Positions 1-8,449 of a DNA stretch of 64,000 bases are shown piece by piece (within the stretch, counting starts at the first letter, position 1; the number at the start of each line of letters is the position of its first letter). This DNA comes from Acidovorax_G lacteus. Its GTDB lineage: Bacteria; Pseudomonadota; Gammaproteobacteria; Burkholderiales; Burkholderiaceae_C. Position numbers and translations under genes: made by a program. A model generated the notes under the pieces. The model made no database searches. It was not told the origin of the DNA and saw nothing but the letters and a program-made list of their open reading frames with translations. The DNA is taken from the NCBI RefSeq assembly GCF_039540375.1, contig NZ_BAABEX010000007.1, positions 434,001-498,000 of the forward strand, given 5' to 3'.

Positions 1-60
1 AGCGACCAAGTCGTGCTGATCACGGCGCTGGCCCTGACCCGTTTCTTCGCTACGGAATGA
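1..60 (+). CDS. C-terminal end of an unidentified protein (partial)
   Basis: An open frame enters from the left edge and ends in TGA at 58-60, giving a 19-residue tail, SDQVVLITALALTRFFATE. The stop overlaps the ATG of the following ABC-F gene in an ATGA arrangement, which suggests the two are co-transcribed and translationally coupled. The fragment is too short to assign to a family. Confidence 0.5.
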   Translation, partial: SDQVVLITALALTRFFATE

Positions 61-2012
61 TCCTTCTCAAGAACGTGACCTTGCGGCGGCACAGCAAGGT
101 CCTGCTCGACGGCGTCAGTGCCGTCATCAACCCGGGCGAGCATGTCGGTCTGGTAGGCCGCAATGGCGCGGGCAAGTCTTCGCTGTTTGCGTTGCTCAAT
201 GGCAGCTTGCACGAAGACAGCGGCGAATTCAGCATTCCGCCGCACTGGCGTATGGCCCAGGTGTCGCAGCACATGCCGGAAACCGAGGAATCGGCGACTG
301 CTTTCGTTCTGGAAGGCGACACGCGACTGGGTGAAGCGCAGATTCGGCTTGCTCAGGCCGAGGCCACCGGCGATGGCCTCCAAATGGCACAGGCGCACGC
401 CGATCTTGCCGATGCCGGAGCCCACGATGCGGCACCGCGTGCGCAGGCCCTGCTGCTGGGCCTGGGCTTCAAGCCGCAGGAACTGGAGCGCCCGGTCAAC
501 AGTTTCTCGGGTGGTTGGCGCATGCGGCTTCAGCTGGCCCGGGCGCTGATGTGCCCAAGCGACCTGCTGCTGCTGGACGAGCCGACCAATCACCTGGACC
601 TTGATGCGCTGGTGTGGCTCGAATCGTGGCTCAAGCGCTACGAAGGTACCTTGCTGGTGATCAGCCACGACCGCGAGTTCCTGGACAGCGTCACACAGGT
701 CACGCTGCAGATCGAAAACGCACAGCTCACGCGTTACGGCGGCAACTACAGCCGGTTCGAGGAGCTGCGGGCGCAACAACTCGAACTTCAGCAAGCCAGC
801 TACGAGCGACAGCAGGACAAGATCGCCCACCTGCAGAAGTTCATCGACCGCTTCAAGGCCAAAGCCACCAAAGCACGCCAGGCGCAAAGCCGCGTCAAGG
901 CACTGGAACGTATGGAGCGCATCGCACCGGTGCTGGCAGCAGCCGAATTCACGTTCGAGTTCCGCGAACCGTTGAACCTGCCCAATCCGATGCTCACGAT
1001 CACGGACGCCACCTTGGGCTACCGCAATGCCGACGACCAGCCACTACCCATCCTTCACGGCGTTAGCCGCTCCGTGCTGGCAGGTCAACGCATCGGCATC
1101 TTGGGCGCCAACGGACAGGGCAAATCCACGCTCGTCAAAACCATCGCGGGAACACTTTCGGCGCTTTCGGGTACGGTGACCGAAGGCAAGGGGTTGTCGA
1201 TCGGATACTTTGCACAACAGGAACTGGATGTGCTCCGCCCAGACGACTCACCGCTGGTCCACATGATCCGACTGGCCCGGGACACGGGTGCGGGGCATGC
1301 CATGCCAGCCCGCGAGCAGGACCTGCGCAACTTCCTCGGGACGTTCCAGTTCACCGGTGACATGGTGCAGCAGGCCGTGGGCACCATGAGCGGCGGTGAA
1401 AAGGCCCGCTTGGTCCTGGCCATGATCGTCTGGCAACGCCCCAACCTGCTGCTGCTGGACGAACCAACGAACCACTTGGACCTGAACACGCGAGAAGCGC
1501 TTGCCGTCGCACTCAACGAGTTCGAGGGCACGGTGTTGCTGGTCAGCCACGACCGTGCGTTGCTGCGCTCGGTCTGCGATGAATTCTGGCTGGTCGGTCG
1601 GGGCGTGGTCGGGCCCTTCGATGGCGATCTGGACGAATACCAAAGCTATCTGCTGGAAGAAGCACGGCGGATGCGCGAGGCCGCCCGGACGGCCTCCACC
1701 TCCCACGCTCCAGCCGATACCGCTCCTGGAACGCCGCCGGCTCGCGATCCTCGCGAGCAGAGGCGCGTCGAAGCGGCAGCCCGCCAAGAACTGTCTCAGC
1801 GGCAGCGACCGCTCAAAAAGGAAATCGCGAAGGTGGAAGACCGGCTGTCGGCCCTCTCTTCCGAGCGAACAGGCTTGGAAAACCGCTTGATGGAAGGGCT
1901 TGCACCGTCTGATATTGCAGAGGTCGGCCGGCGCCTCAAGGCCGTGACGGACGAGGTGGAACAGTTGGAAGAGCGCTGGCTCGAACTGTCCGAGCAGTTG
2001 CAGTCGCTTTGA
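57..2012 (+). CDS. yheS: ABC-F family ATPase, YheS-like
   Basis: A soluble protein of 651 residues with two fused ABC ATPase domains and no membrane segments. Domain 1 (about 1-250) has Walker A GRNGAGKS, signature FSGGW and Walker B LLLLDEPTNHLDLD. Domain 2 (about 310-530) has GANGQGKS, MSGGEKA and LLLLDEPTNHLDL. Between them is the charged ABC-F linker (HLQKFIDRFKAKATKARQAQSR). The C-terminal 100 residues are a charged coiled coil. Length and linker match E. coli YheS from memory better than EttA or Uup. ABC-F proteins act on ribosomes; the exact role of YheS is not settled. The ATG overlaps the preceding stop. Confidence 0.93.
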   Translation: MILLKNVTLRRHSKVLLDGVSAVINPGEHVGLVGRNGAGKSSLFALLNGSLHEDSGEFSIPPHWRMAQVSQHMPETEESATAFVLEGDTRLGEAQIRLAQAEATGDGLQMAQAHADLADAGAHDAAPRAQALLLGLGFKPQELERPVNSFSGGWRMRLQLARALMCPSDLLLLDEPTNHLDLDALVWLESWLKRYEGTLLVISHDREFLDSVTQVTLQIENAQLTRYGGNYSRFEELRAQQLELQQASYERQQDKIAHLQKFIDRFKAKATKARQAQSRVKALERMERIAPVLAAAEFTFEFREPLNLPNPMLTITDATLGYRNADDQPLPILHGVSRSVLAGQRIGILGANGQGKSTLVKTIAGTLSALSGTVTEGKGLSIGYFAQQELDVLRPDDSPLVHMIRLARDTGAGHAMPAREQDLRNFLGTFQFTGDMVQQAVGTMSGGEKARLVLAMIVWQRPNLLLLDEPTNHLDLNTREALAVALNEFEGTVLLVSHDRALLRSVCDEFWLVGRGVVGPFDGDLDEYQSYLLEEARRMREAARTASTSHAPADTAPGTPPARDPREQRRVEAAARQELSQRQRPLKKEIAKVEDRLSALSSERTGLENRLMEGLAPSDIAEVGRRLKAVTDEVEQLEERWLELSEQLQSL

Positions 2013-2127
2013 TCCGTGTTGGAACGGCTGACATCCCGGACACCAAATCGCTCTCAAAAATTTTGGTGCATGGTTGTCAACGCGGCCCCAGGCTGGTGCG
2101 TTGGAGTCTCATCTGAGGAGCAAAACC

Positions 2128-2202
2128 ATGAACACCACCTCCATCCTGTCGCTCTGGCCTGAAGACGAACGTGACCGTAAGCGCGCTCCGGTTCGCTGCT
2201 GA
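2128..2202 (+). CDS. possible 24-residue small protein or leader peptide
   Basis: A short ORF (MNTTSILSLWPEDERDRKRAPVRC) follows a good Shine-Dalgarno, TGAGGAG, seven bases before its ATG, and a strong terminator lies about 75 bases after its stop. The peptide is charged and has no hydrophobic segment. It sits in the 308-base gap between the ABC-F gene and the convergent phaB. I do not recognise it. It could be a small protein, a leader peptide, or the coding part of a small RNA. The support is the ribosome site and the isolated position. Confidence 0.35.
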   Translation: MNTTSILSLWPEDERDRKRAPVRC

Positions 2203-2276
2203 TTCCGGTGTACGGGGTGCACTACCCGTCCTTCTACCTTCTATGCTCTGACGTCTGCCTACTCTGCAGACTCCAT

Positions 2277-2306
2277 CAAAAAACCCCGCCGAGGCGGGGT
2301 TTTTGC
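2277..2306. terminator. bidirectional rho-independent terminator
   Basis: The arms AAACCCCGCC (2281-2290) and GGCGGGGTTT (2293-2302) form a GC-rich hairpin with an A-run on the left and a T-run on the right, so it can end transcription on both strands. It lies 14 bases beyond the phaB stop on the minus strand and downstream of the small ORF on the plus strand. Confidence 0.85.
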
Positions 2307-2320
2307 TGGGCGCCAAGGCA

Positions 2321-3058
2321 TCAACCCATGTGCAGGCCGCCGTTGACCGAGAAGTCAGCGCCGGTGGAATAGCCGCTTTCATCCGAGGCCAGCCAAGCGA
2401 TGATGGAGGCAATCTCGCTCGGTTCGCCGAGGCGCTTGACGGGCACGGTGGCCACAATCTTCTCCAGCACGTCCGGGCGAATCGCACGCACCATGTCAGT
2501 GCCGATGTAACCCGGGCTCACCGTGTTCACCGTTACCCCTTTGTTGGCCAACTCCTGGGCCAACGCCATCGTGAAGCCGTGCATACCGGCCTTGGCTGCC
2601 GAGTAATTGGTCTGACCCGCTTGGCCCTTTTCGCCGTTCACGCTGGAGATGTTGATGATCCGGCCCCACCCCTTTTCGACCATGTCGCCCACCACCTGCT
2701 TGGTGACGTTGAACATGCTGTTGAGGTTGGTTTCAATGACCGCATCCCAGTCTTCGCGGGTCATCTTGATGAACATACGATCACGGGTGATACCGGCGTT
2801 GTTAACCAGCACGTCGATGCTGCCGTGCTCCGCCTTGGCCTTGCCGAAGGCCTCAACAGTGGAATCCCAATCGCCCACGTTGCCCACCGACGCGTAGAAG
2901 GTAAATCCCAGGGCCTTCTGCTCAGCCAGCCACTTGGCATGGTCGCGGGTGGGGCCGCAGCCGGCAATCACCTTGAATCCCTCCCGGTGCAGACGCTGGC
3001 AAATGGCAGTGCCAATACCGCCCATACCCCCAGTCACATACGCTACTTTCTGGCTCAT
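2321..3058 (-). CDS. phaB: acetoacetyl-CoA reductase (NADPH)
   Basis: A 245-residue short-chain dehydrogenase that reduces acetoacetyl-CoA to (R)-3-hydroxybutyryl-CoA for polyhydroxybutyrate synthesis. The N-terminal TGGMGGIG is the Rossmann glycine motif, NNAGITRD the second motif, and the catalytic set is Ser in INISSVNG with YSAAKAG. It ends SVNGGLHMG, typical of PhaB. I chose the ATG at 3058 because AAGGAG precedes it by eight bases; the frame is open upstream to 3301 but without a better start. It is the last gene of the pha cluster and is followed by a terminator. An EAL-domain gene separates it from phaA. Confidence 0.95.
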   Translation of the reverse strand: MSQKVAYVTGGMGGIGTAICQRLHREGFKVIAGCGPTRDHAKWLAEQKALGFTFYASVGNVGDWDSTVEAFGKAKAEHGSIDVLVNNAGITRDRMFIKMTREDWDAVIETNLNSMFNVTKQVVGDMVEKGWGRIINISSVNGEKGQAGQTNYSAAKAGMHGFTMALAQELANKGVTVNTVSPGYIGTDMVRAIRPDVLEKIVATVPVKRLGEPSEIASIIAWLASDESGYSTGADFSVNGGLHMG

Positions 3059-3194
3059 CTCATTTCTCCTTGTTGGTGGAACTGCCAAGATCCACTCTAC
3101 CCAAGAAATATGCCAGTTTCGTGGAGGAAAACACTGACGGTGCCTGTTTTGGCGCTTCCCACAACGGAATGGCCCATCGGCCTCACGATTCTGC

Positions 3195-3989
3195 TCAGGA
3201 GTGCATGGTGGCCAAGGGGAGCGATTCCCAACCCGGGCGGGCGAAAAGGTAGCCTTGCTGGAGGTAGATGCCCAACTGGCTAAGGTAGCTTGATTCCGCA
3301 TGGGTTTCCACGCCCTCTGCCACCAGGTCGATGTTGAGGCGCTGGCATACGAGCGCGATGCCGGCCACGATGGCCTGCCGTACAGGGTCTTCGTGTACGT
3401 TGCGAATCAGTTCCATGTCGATCTTGAGCACATGCGGCTGGAACTGGGCCAACATGGTCAACCCCGCGTAGCCAGCACCAAAGTCGTCGATGGCCGTCAT
3501 CAGCCCTTGCCGGCGGTACTCGTCAAAAATCGACCGCAGGTGCGCGCCATTGGTCAGTTGCTCGCCTTCCGTCACCTCGAACATGATCCGGTTGTGCGGA
3601 AACGCGAAGGTGTGTGTGGCCTCCATGGTGGCCCGTATGCAGGTCTCGGCCCGATACACGGCGTTCGGCAGAAAATTGATGCTCAGTCGACAGTCCGGCA
3701 GGTCCGCCAAGCCCAGGCGCGATGCCAGCTCGATGGCCTTGACCCGACATGCCTGGTCGAAGCGGTATCGGTTCTCATCGTCCACCTGTGACAGCACGGT
3801 GGCCGCAGGCTCGCCCTGCGGCCCACGCACCAGCGCTTCGTAGGCAAACGGCCGGTTCTGGCGCAGATCCATGATGGGCTGGAACGCCATCGAGAACTCG
3901 AACGGCAGCAGCCGTTGGTCGCGGCAGGCCTGGCAACCCAGTGGGACAAAAGCGGGGGGGATGTTGGAGGAGCTCATGGGCGTTTCCAT
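3195..3989 (-). CDS. EAL-domain cyclic-di-GMP phosphodiesterase
   Basis: A single-domain EAL protein of about 264 residues that should hydrolyse cyclic-di-GMP to pGpG. All residues I expect for activity are present: EAL in YEALVRG (about residue 50), Asn in SINFLPN, Glu in MFEVTEG, DDFGAGYAGL, Lys in LKIDME, Glu in AEGVET, and the late QGYLFARP. The short N-terminus carries a CQAC pair just before the domain. No membrane segment or GGDEF domain is seen. It lies between phaA and phaB on the same strand, where phaCAB clusters usually have nothing. The start is uncertain: ATG 3989 or ATG 3977. Confidence 0.88.
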   Translation of the reverse strand: METPMSSSNIPPAFVPLGCQACRDQRLLPFEFSMAFQPIMDLRQNRPFAYEALVRGPQGEPAATVLSQVDDENRYRFDQACRVKAIELASRLGLADLPDCRLSINFLPNAVYRAETCIRATMEATHTFAFPHNRIMFEVTEGEQLTNGAHLRSIFDEYRRQGLMTAIDDFGAGYAGLTMLAQFQPHVLKIDMELIRNVHEDPVRQAIVAGIALVCQRLNIDLVAEGVETHAESSYLSQLGIYLQQGYLFARPGWESLPLATMHS

Positions 3990-4264
3990 GCTAGTCCAAT
4001 CTGCAGCTTCCGTCAGCGGTCCCCATGTCGGGCAAGCGCCCACCGCAGAAGCACGGCAGATAGCTACCGAGCGCGGCTGCGTGGGCAATCTGCGCGCACA
4101 TGATTGGCTCTAACGGGCGAGGGAGAGCGCACTGCATGGCGCGCCCAGCCACCCTTAGAAAGGCCTGCAACAAGGCGCACGGGCCTCGCTACCGTAAAAG
4201 CATTCTGGAAACGCAGCTGTGCCAGTGGGCATGGCGAACCACCGCGTTCTAATGCCCTGACAGG

Positions 4265-5443
4265 TCAGCGCTCTACCGCGAGCGAAACTCCCATGCCGCC
4301 GCCGATGCACAGCGCAGCAAGTCCCTTGCGTGCATTGCGGCGCTGCATTTCGTGCAGCAGGGTAACCAGCACGCGACAGCCAGACGCCCCGATCGGATGG
4401 CCGATGGCAATCGCCCCGCCGTTAACGTTGACCTTGGTCGGGTCGATGCCCAATTCCTGGTTCACGGCACAGGCCTGGGCAGCAAAGGCCTCATTCAGTT
4501 CGAACAGGTCCACATCGGCAGCGTTCCAGCCAGCGCGCTGCAGCGCCTTGCGGGACGCGGGCACCGGTCCCATGCCCATGGTGGCGGGGTCAAGGCCGCT
4601 CGTTCCAAACGCTGCGATGCGTGCGAGCGGCTTGAGGCCCAGCGCCGCCGCCCGCTTGGCCGACATTACCACCACCGCGGCAGCACCATCGTTGATGCCC
4701 GATGCATTGCCAGCGGTGACCGAACCGGCCTTGTCAAATGCCGGGCGCAGGCCTGCCAGGGCTTCGGCGTTGGTCTTGCGGTTCAGGTATTCGTCGGCGT
4801 TGAACAAGATGGGGTCGCCCTTCTTCTGCGGCAGGCTCACGCCCACGATCTCGTCAGCAAAACGACCTGCGTCCTGAGCGGCAGCGGCCTTTTGCTGGCT
4901 GGCCAGTGCCAAAGCGTCCTGCATCTCGCGGGTAATGCCGTACTGCTTCGCCACGTTTTCGGCGGTGATGCCCATGTGGTACTGGTGATAGACGTCCCAC
5001 AGGCCATCCACAATCATCGTGTCCACCATCTTCCAGTCGCCCATGCGCTGGCCCTCGCGCGAACCATTGAGCACGTGAGGCGCCAGGCTCATGTTCTCCT
5101 GCCCGCCAGCCACCACGATATCGCTGTCTCCGGTGGCCACAGCCTGGGCGGCCAGCATCACGGCCTTCAGGCCCGAGCCGCACACGGCGTTGATGGTCAG
5201 GGCGGGCGTTTCCTTGGCAACACCGGCCTTCATCATGGCCTGGCGTGCCGGATTCTGGCCGCAGCCGGCGGCCAGCACCTGGCCCATGATGACCTCGCCG
5301 ACCTGGTCGGCCTGCACGCCTGCACGCGCGATGGCCTCACGGATCACGATACTGCCCAATTCGGTGGCCGGGGTCTTGGCGAGCGAGCCGCCGAACTTGC
5401 CGACGGCAGTGCGGACAGCGGAAACGATGACGATGTCTTCCAT
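4265..5443 (-). CDS. phaA: acetyl-CoA acetyltransferase (beta-ketothiolase)
   Basis: A 392-residue biosynthetic-type thiolase that condenses two acetyl-CoA to acetoacetyl-CoA. The acylated cysteine is Cys88 in NAVCGSGLKA. The distal motifs NEAFAAQA, GGAIAIGHPIGASG and CIGGGMG supply the second histidine and cysteine. The ATG at 5443 was chosen because AAGGAAGAT lies just before it; the ATG at 5458 would overlap that ribosome site. It lies 120 bases downstream of phaC on the same strand. Confidence 0.96.
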   Translation of the reverse strand: MEDIVIVSAVRTAVGKFGGSLAKTPATELGSIVIREAIARAGVQADQVGEVIMGQVLAAGCGQNPARQAMMKAGVAKETPALTINAVCGSGLKAVMLAAQAVATGDSDIVVAGGQENMSLAPHVLNGSREGQRMGDWKMVDTMIVDGLWDVYHQYHMGITAENVAKQYGITREMQDALALASQQKAAAAQDAGRFADEIVGVSLPQKKGDPILFNADEYLNRKTNAEALAGLRPAFDKAGSVTAGNASGINDGAAAVVVMSAKRAAALGLKPLARIAAFGTSGLDPATMGMGPVPASRKALQRAGWNAADVDLFELNEAFAAQACAVNQELGIDPTKVNVNGGAIAIGHPIGASGCRVLVTLLHEMQRRNARKGLAALCIGGGMGVSLAVER

Positions 5444-5563
5444 GGGATCTTCCTTCACACAACAAGAGGGCCCGCCATGACCAAAGGGTCGGCACGAAGC
5501 CCGGAACGAACTGAATCAGGGATGCTGGCCGACGATACTTCAGCAGACGTCGGCCGATCGGCA

Positions 5564-7255
5564 TCAAGCCTTTTGCTTGACGTAGCGGCCAGGGGCCGGC
5601 TCGATGGCCTTGAAGCTCGGAGCCTTGCCGTAGGTCTTGGGAGCAGGCACCTGCCGGCCTGCATGCGACTGCAGCCACGCAGCCCAATCGGGCCACCAGC
5701 TGCCAGCGTGCTCGGTGGCCCCCGTCAGCCAGTCGTCAATGTTGGGGGGCAGCTTGCCGTCGGTACGGAGCCAGTGGCTGCGCTTTTTCTTCTCGGGTGG
5801 GTTGATCACGCCGGCAATATGGCCCGACGCCCCCATCACAAAGCGCTTGGGGCCACCCAGCAGCTGCGTGCTGGCATACGCCGCGGTGATGGGCACGATA
5901 TGGTCCTCGCGGGAGCCATACACGTACGCCGGCAGTGTGAGCTTGCGCAGGTCCAGCTTTTCGCCGCACACGGTCACGCCGCCAGGCTGCACCAGGCGAT
6001 TTTCGAGATAGAAATTGCGCAGGTACCACGCATAGAACGGTCCCGGCAGATTGGTGCTGTCGCTGTTCCAGTACAGCAGGTCAAACGGCGGCGGCGTTTC
6101 GCCCTTGAGGTAATTGCCCACGACGTAGTTCCAGACCAGGTCATTGGGCCGCAGAAAGCTGAACGTGGAGGCCAGATCCTGCCCGCGCATGAGACCGCCC
6201 TGCCCCATCTGCATTTCACGAAAACGCACGAAGGACTCGTCGATGAAGACATCGAGCACGCCGGTGTCGCTGAAGTCCATGAGCGTGGTCAGGAAGGTCG
6301 CGCTGGCCGCCGGCGACTCGCCCCGCGCAGCCTGTACGGCCAGAGCGTTGCTCAGCAGCGTGCCACCCACGCAGAAACCCAGGGTGTTGATCTGCTCGGC
6401 CCCCGAGATCTTCTGCACCACCGCCATGGCCTGCATCACGCCGTCCTGCACGTAGTCGTCCCAGGTCTTGTGCGACAGCGACTCGTCCGGGTTGCGCCAG
6501 CTCACCACAAAGGTGCGGTGGCCCTGGCTGACGGCGTAGCGGATCAGCGAGTTGTCGGGCTGGAGGTCGAGGATGTAGAACTTGTTGATGCAGGGTGGCA
6601 CCAGCAGAAACGGCCGCTCGTACACCTTCGCCGTGAGCGGCTTGTATTCGAGCAACTGGAACAGCTCGTTCTCGAACACCACCGCCCCCTCGGTGGTGGC
6701 CACATTGCGGCCGACCTCGAACAGGCTCTCGTCGGTCATCGACACATGGCCTTGCCGCATGTCGTGCAGCAAGTTCTGGATGCCCTTGGCAATGCTCTCC
6801 CCCTGCGTTTCGACCGCCTTCTTCTGGGCGTCGGCGTTGAAGGCCAGGAAGTTGCTGGGCGCCATGGCGGCCATCCACTGCTCCACTCCGAAGCGGATGC
6901 GGGCGCGGGTTTTCTCGTCCGCCTGCACCGCGTCGGCCAACGCCATCATCGTGCGCGCATTGAGCAGGTAGGCCGCTGCGGAAAACGCGGCCACCGGGTT
7001 CGAAGCCCAGCCCTCGCCACTGAACCGGCGGTCGTCGATCTTGAGCTGTCCTTGCAGGCCTTGGGTCCAGAGCGCAGCAGCGTCCTGCAGGTATTGGGTT
7101 TGAATGGCCTGCAGTTTTTCGGGTGCGAACTGTACGGCACCTGGAGCGCCTCCAGTCTCCATTTGCTGGAAGGATTGCAACGCCTTGGTCCAGCCTTGGC
7201 TGAACATCTGCTGGAACTGCTGGGCGCCTTGGGCCCACGGTGCTTCAGGATTCAT
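5564..7255 (-). CDS. phaC: class I polyhydroxyalkanoate synthase
   Basis: A 563-residue PHA polymerase of class I length. The alpha/beta-hydrolase core has the lipase-like box GFCVGG with nucleophile Cys295, Asp451 in EDHIVP and His479 in SGHIAGV. The N-terminal 200 residues match the PhaC N-domain (FLAFNADAQKKAVETQGES, HDMRQGHVSMTDES). It polymerises 3-hydroxybutyryl-CoA at the granule surface. Start ATG 7255 has GAGGA eight bases upstream. It is first in phaC-phaA-EAL-phaB. No phasin or phaR is present in the window. Confidence 0.97.
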   Translation of the reverse strand: MNPEAPWAQGAQQFQQMFSQGWTKALQSFQQMETGGAPGAVQFAPEKLQAIQTQYLQDAAALWTQGLQGQLKIDDRRFSGEGWASNPVAAFSAAAYLLNARTMMALADAVQADEKTRARIRFGVEQWMAAMAPSNFLAFNADAQKKAVETQGESIAKGIQNLLHDMRQGHVSMTDESLFEVGRNVATTEGAVVFENELFQLLEYKPLTAKVYERPFLLVPPCINKFYILDLQPDNSLIRYAVSQGHRTFVVSWRNPDESLSHKTWDDYVQDGVMQAMAVVQKISGAEQINTLGFCVGGTLLSNALAVQAARGESPAASATFLTTLMDFSDTGVLDVFIDESFVRFREMQMGQGGLMRGQDLASTFSFLRPNDLVWNYVVGNYLKGETPPPFDLLYWNSDSTNLPGPFYAWYLRNFYLENRLVQPGGVTVCGEKLDLRKLTLPAYVYGSREDHIVPITAAYASTQLLGGPKRFVMGASGHIAGVINPPEKKKRSHWLRTDGKLPPNIDDWLTGATEHAGSWWPDWAAWLQSHAGRQVPAPKTYGKAPSFKAIEPAPGRYVKQKA

Positions 7256-7375
7256 GCTGCTTCCTCGGTGATACGGGTCATCGCACAGGGCTTGCTCGCA
7301 TTGTTGCCCACGCGCCGTGCAGTGGCAACCATTGCCGCGGTGCGCCGACAACGCGGAGCACCGACAATTGCAGCC

Positions 7376-7702
7376 ATGTATCTAGTCGTCATCGCGTGGC
7401 TGTATGTGGTGCTCATGATGGCGGTGGCCGAAGCCACCAACAGCAATGGGACCGTGCTCGGCGCCATCATCACGTTCCTGTTGTACGGACTGCTGCCCAT
7501 GGGCATCGTGGTCTATATCCTGGGCACTCCGGCGCGCAAGCGGGCGTTGCGCGCCCGCGAAGCGGCCGAGCAGGCGGCCTACGATGCAGAGCAGGCTGCG
7601 CTGCGCGGCGCAGCGGCCGCGTCAACCGCGCCAGATGCAGGCAGCGAAGCGCCCGCTGCCGCCGAGCCGCCCGGTATCGCGCCGGTGCGAAAAGAACCGT
7701 AG
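7376..7702 (+). CDS. small two-helix membrane protein of unknown function
   Basis: A 108-residue protein with two predicted membrane helices (about residues 1-19 and 28-50) followed by a basic junction (TPARKRALRARE) and an Ala/Pro-rich cytoplasmic tail. It is transcribed divergently from phaC, 120 bases away. Its last 81 bases overlap the 3' end of the convergent pgeF. I do not recognise a family. The hydrophobic N-terminus and charged helix look like a real protein, but the start has no strong ribosome site. Confidence 0.6.
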   Translation: MYLVVIAWLYVVLMMAVAEATNSNGTVLGAIITFLLYGLLPMGIVVYILGTPARKRALRAREAAEQAAYDAEQAALRGAAAASTAPDAGSEAPAAAEPPGIAPVRKEP

Positions 7703-8449
7703 CGGGTTGCCCACCGTGCACCAGCTGCCGCTGCTGTCGTTGCCATAAACAGCCACCACGCCCAGGCGGTCCAGCCGCCGCCGCGCCAGCCCTGCCAGAT
7801 CGGCCCAGTGTTTGCCCGGCGCAGCTCCGGCGGCAAAGCAGGCGGCGCTGGCCTGGTCGTGGCGACAGAAGGCCTCGGCCACTTCATCGCCCACCTCGAA
7901 GGCGGTGGGCCCGATGCAGGGCCCGAGCCAGGCCAGGGTCTCGGGCGCAACCACCTCCAGCGGCTGCTGCAGCGTCTGGGCCAGTGCGTGCAGGGCGGAC
8001 TCCAGCACTCCGAAGCCACCCTGCCCGGCCAGCCCGCGCCAACCCGCATGGGCCGCAGCCACGGCCCGGCCACTGCGATGGGCCAACAGCACGGGCAGGC
8101 AGTCGGCCACCAGCACCGCGCAGACAGCGCCGGGCACCGCGGTACAGAACGCATCGGCCTCTTGCACCACCGCAGGATCGGACTGCGCGGTGAGCGCCAG
8201 CGTGGTGGTGCCGTGCACCTGGCTGTGGATGAACAAACGCGCCCCTGGCGTCAGCGACGCCAGATGGGACTGCAGCCGCGCGCGATTGCGCAGCACGTCG
8301 CCCGCAGCATCGCCCACGTGGGAGCCGAGGTTGAGCGTATCGTAAGGCGCGCTGCTGAAGCCGCCCTGGCGCGTGGTGCACAGCGCCTGCACGCCCGCTG
8401 GCGCCGGCCAGTCGGGCACGATCCAGCCGTGCGGAGCGGTGGTGCTCAC
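7622..8449 (-). CDS. pgeF: multicopper polyphenol-oxidase fold protein, PgeF/YfiH family
   Basis: A 275-residue protein of the YfiH (DUF152) family, reported as purine nucleoside phosphorylases/adenosine deaminases or as a peptidoglycan editing factor. The metal-site signatures are HSQVHG, VADCLPV and HAGWRGL. The C-terminal FFSHRRD replaces the more usual FFSYRRD. I chose GTG 8449, which overlaps the maiA stop as GTGA and implies coupling; a TTG at 8467 is the alternative. The 3' end overlaps the convergent small membrane protein gene by 81 bases. Confidence 0.85.
   Translation of the reverse strand: MSTTAPHGWIVPDWPAPAGVQALCTTRQGGFSSAPYDTLNLGSHVGDAAGDVLRNRARLQSHLASLTPGARLFIHSQVHGTTTLALTAQSDPAVVQEADAFCTAVPGAVCAVLVADCLPVLLAHRSGRAVAAAHAGWRGLAGQGGFGVLESALHALAQTLQQPLEVVAPETLAWLGPCIGPTAFEVGDEVAEAFCRHDQASAACFAAGAAPGKHWADLAGLARRRLDRLGVVAVYGNDSSGSWCTVGNPLRFFSHRRDTGRLGGSGRFAACIWRG

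Noticed and set aside
4352..7702. A long plus-strand frame reading through the pha region
   Set aside because: It is antisense to phaA and phaC and joins the real small membrane protein gene only because the frame is open. Only 7376-7702 is supported.
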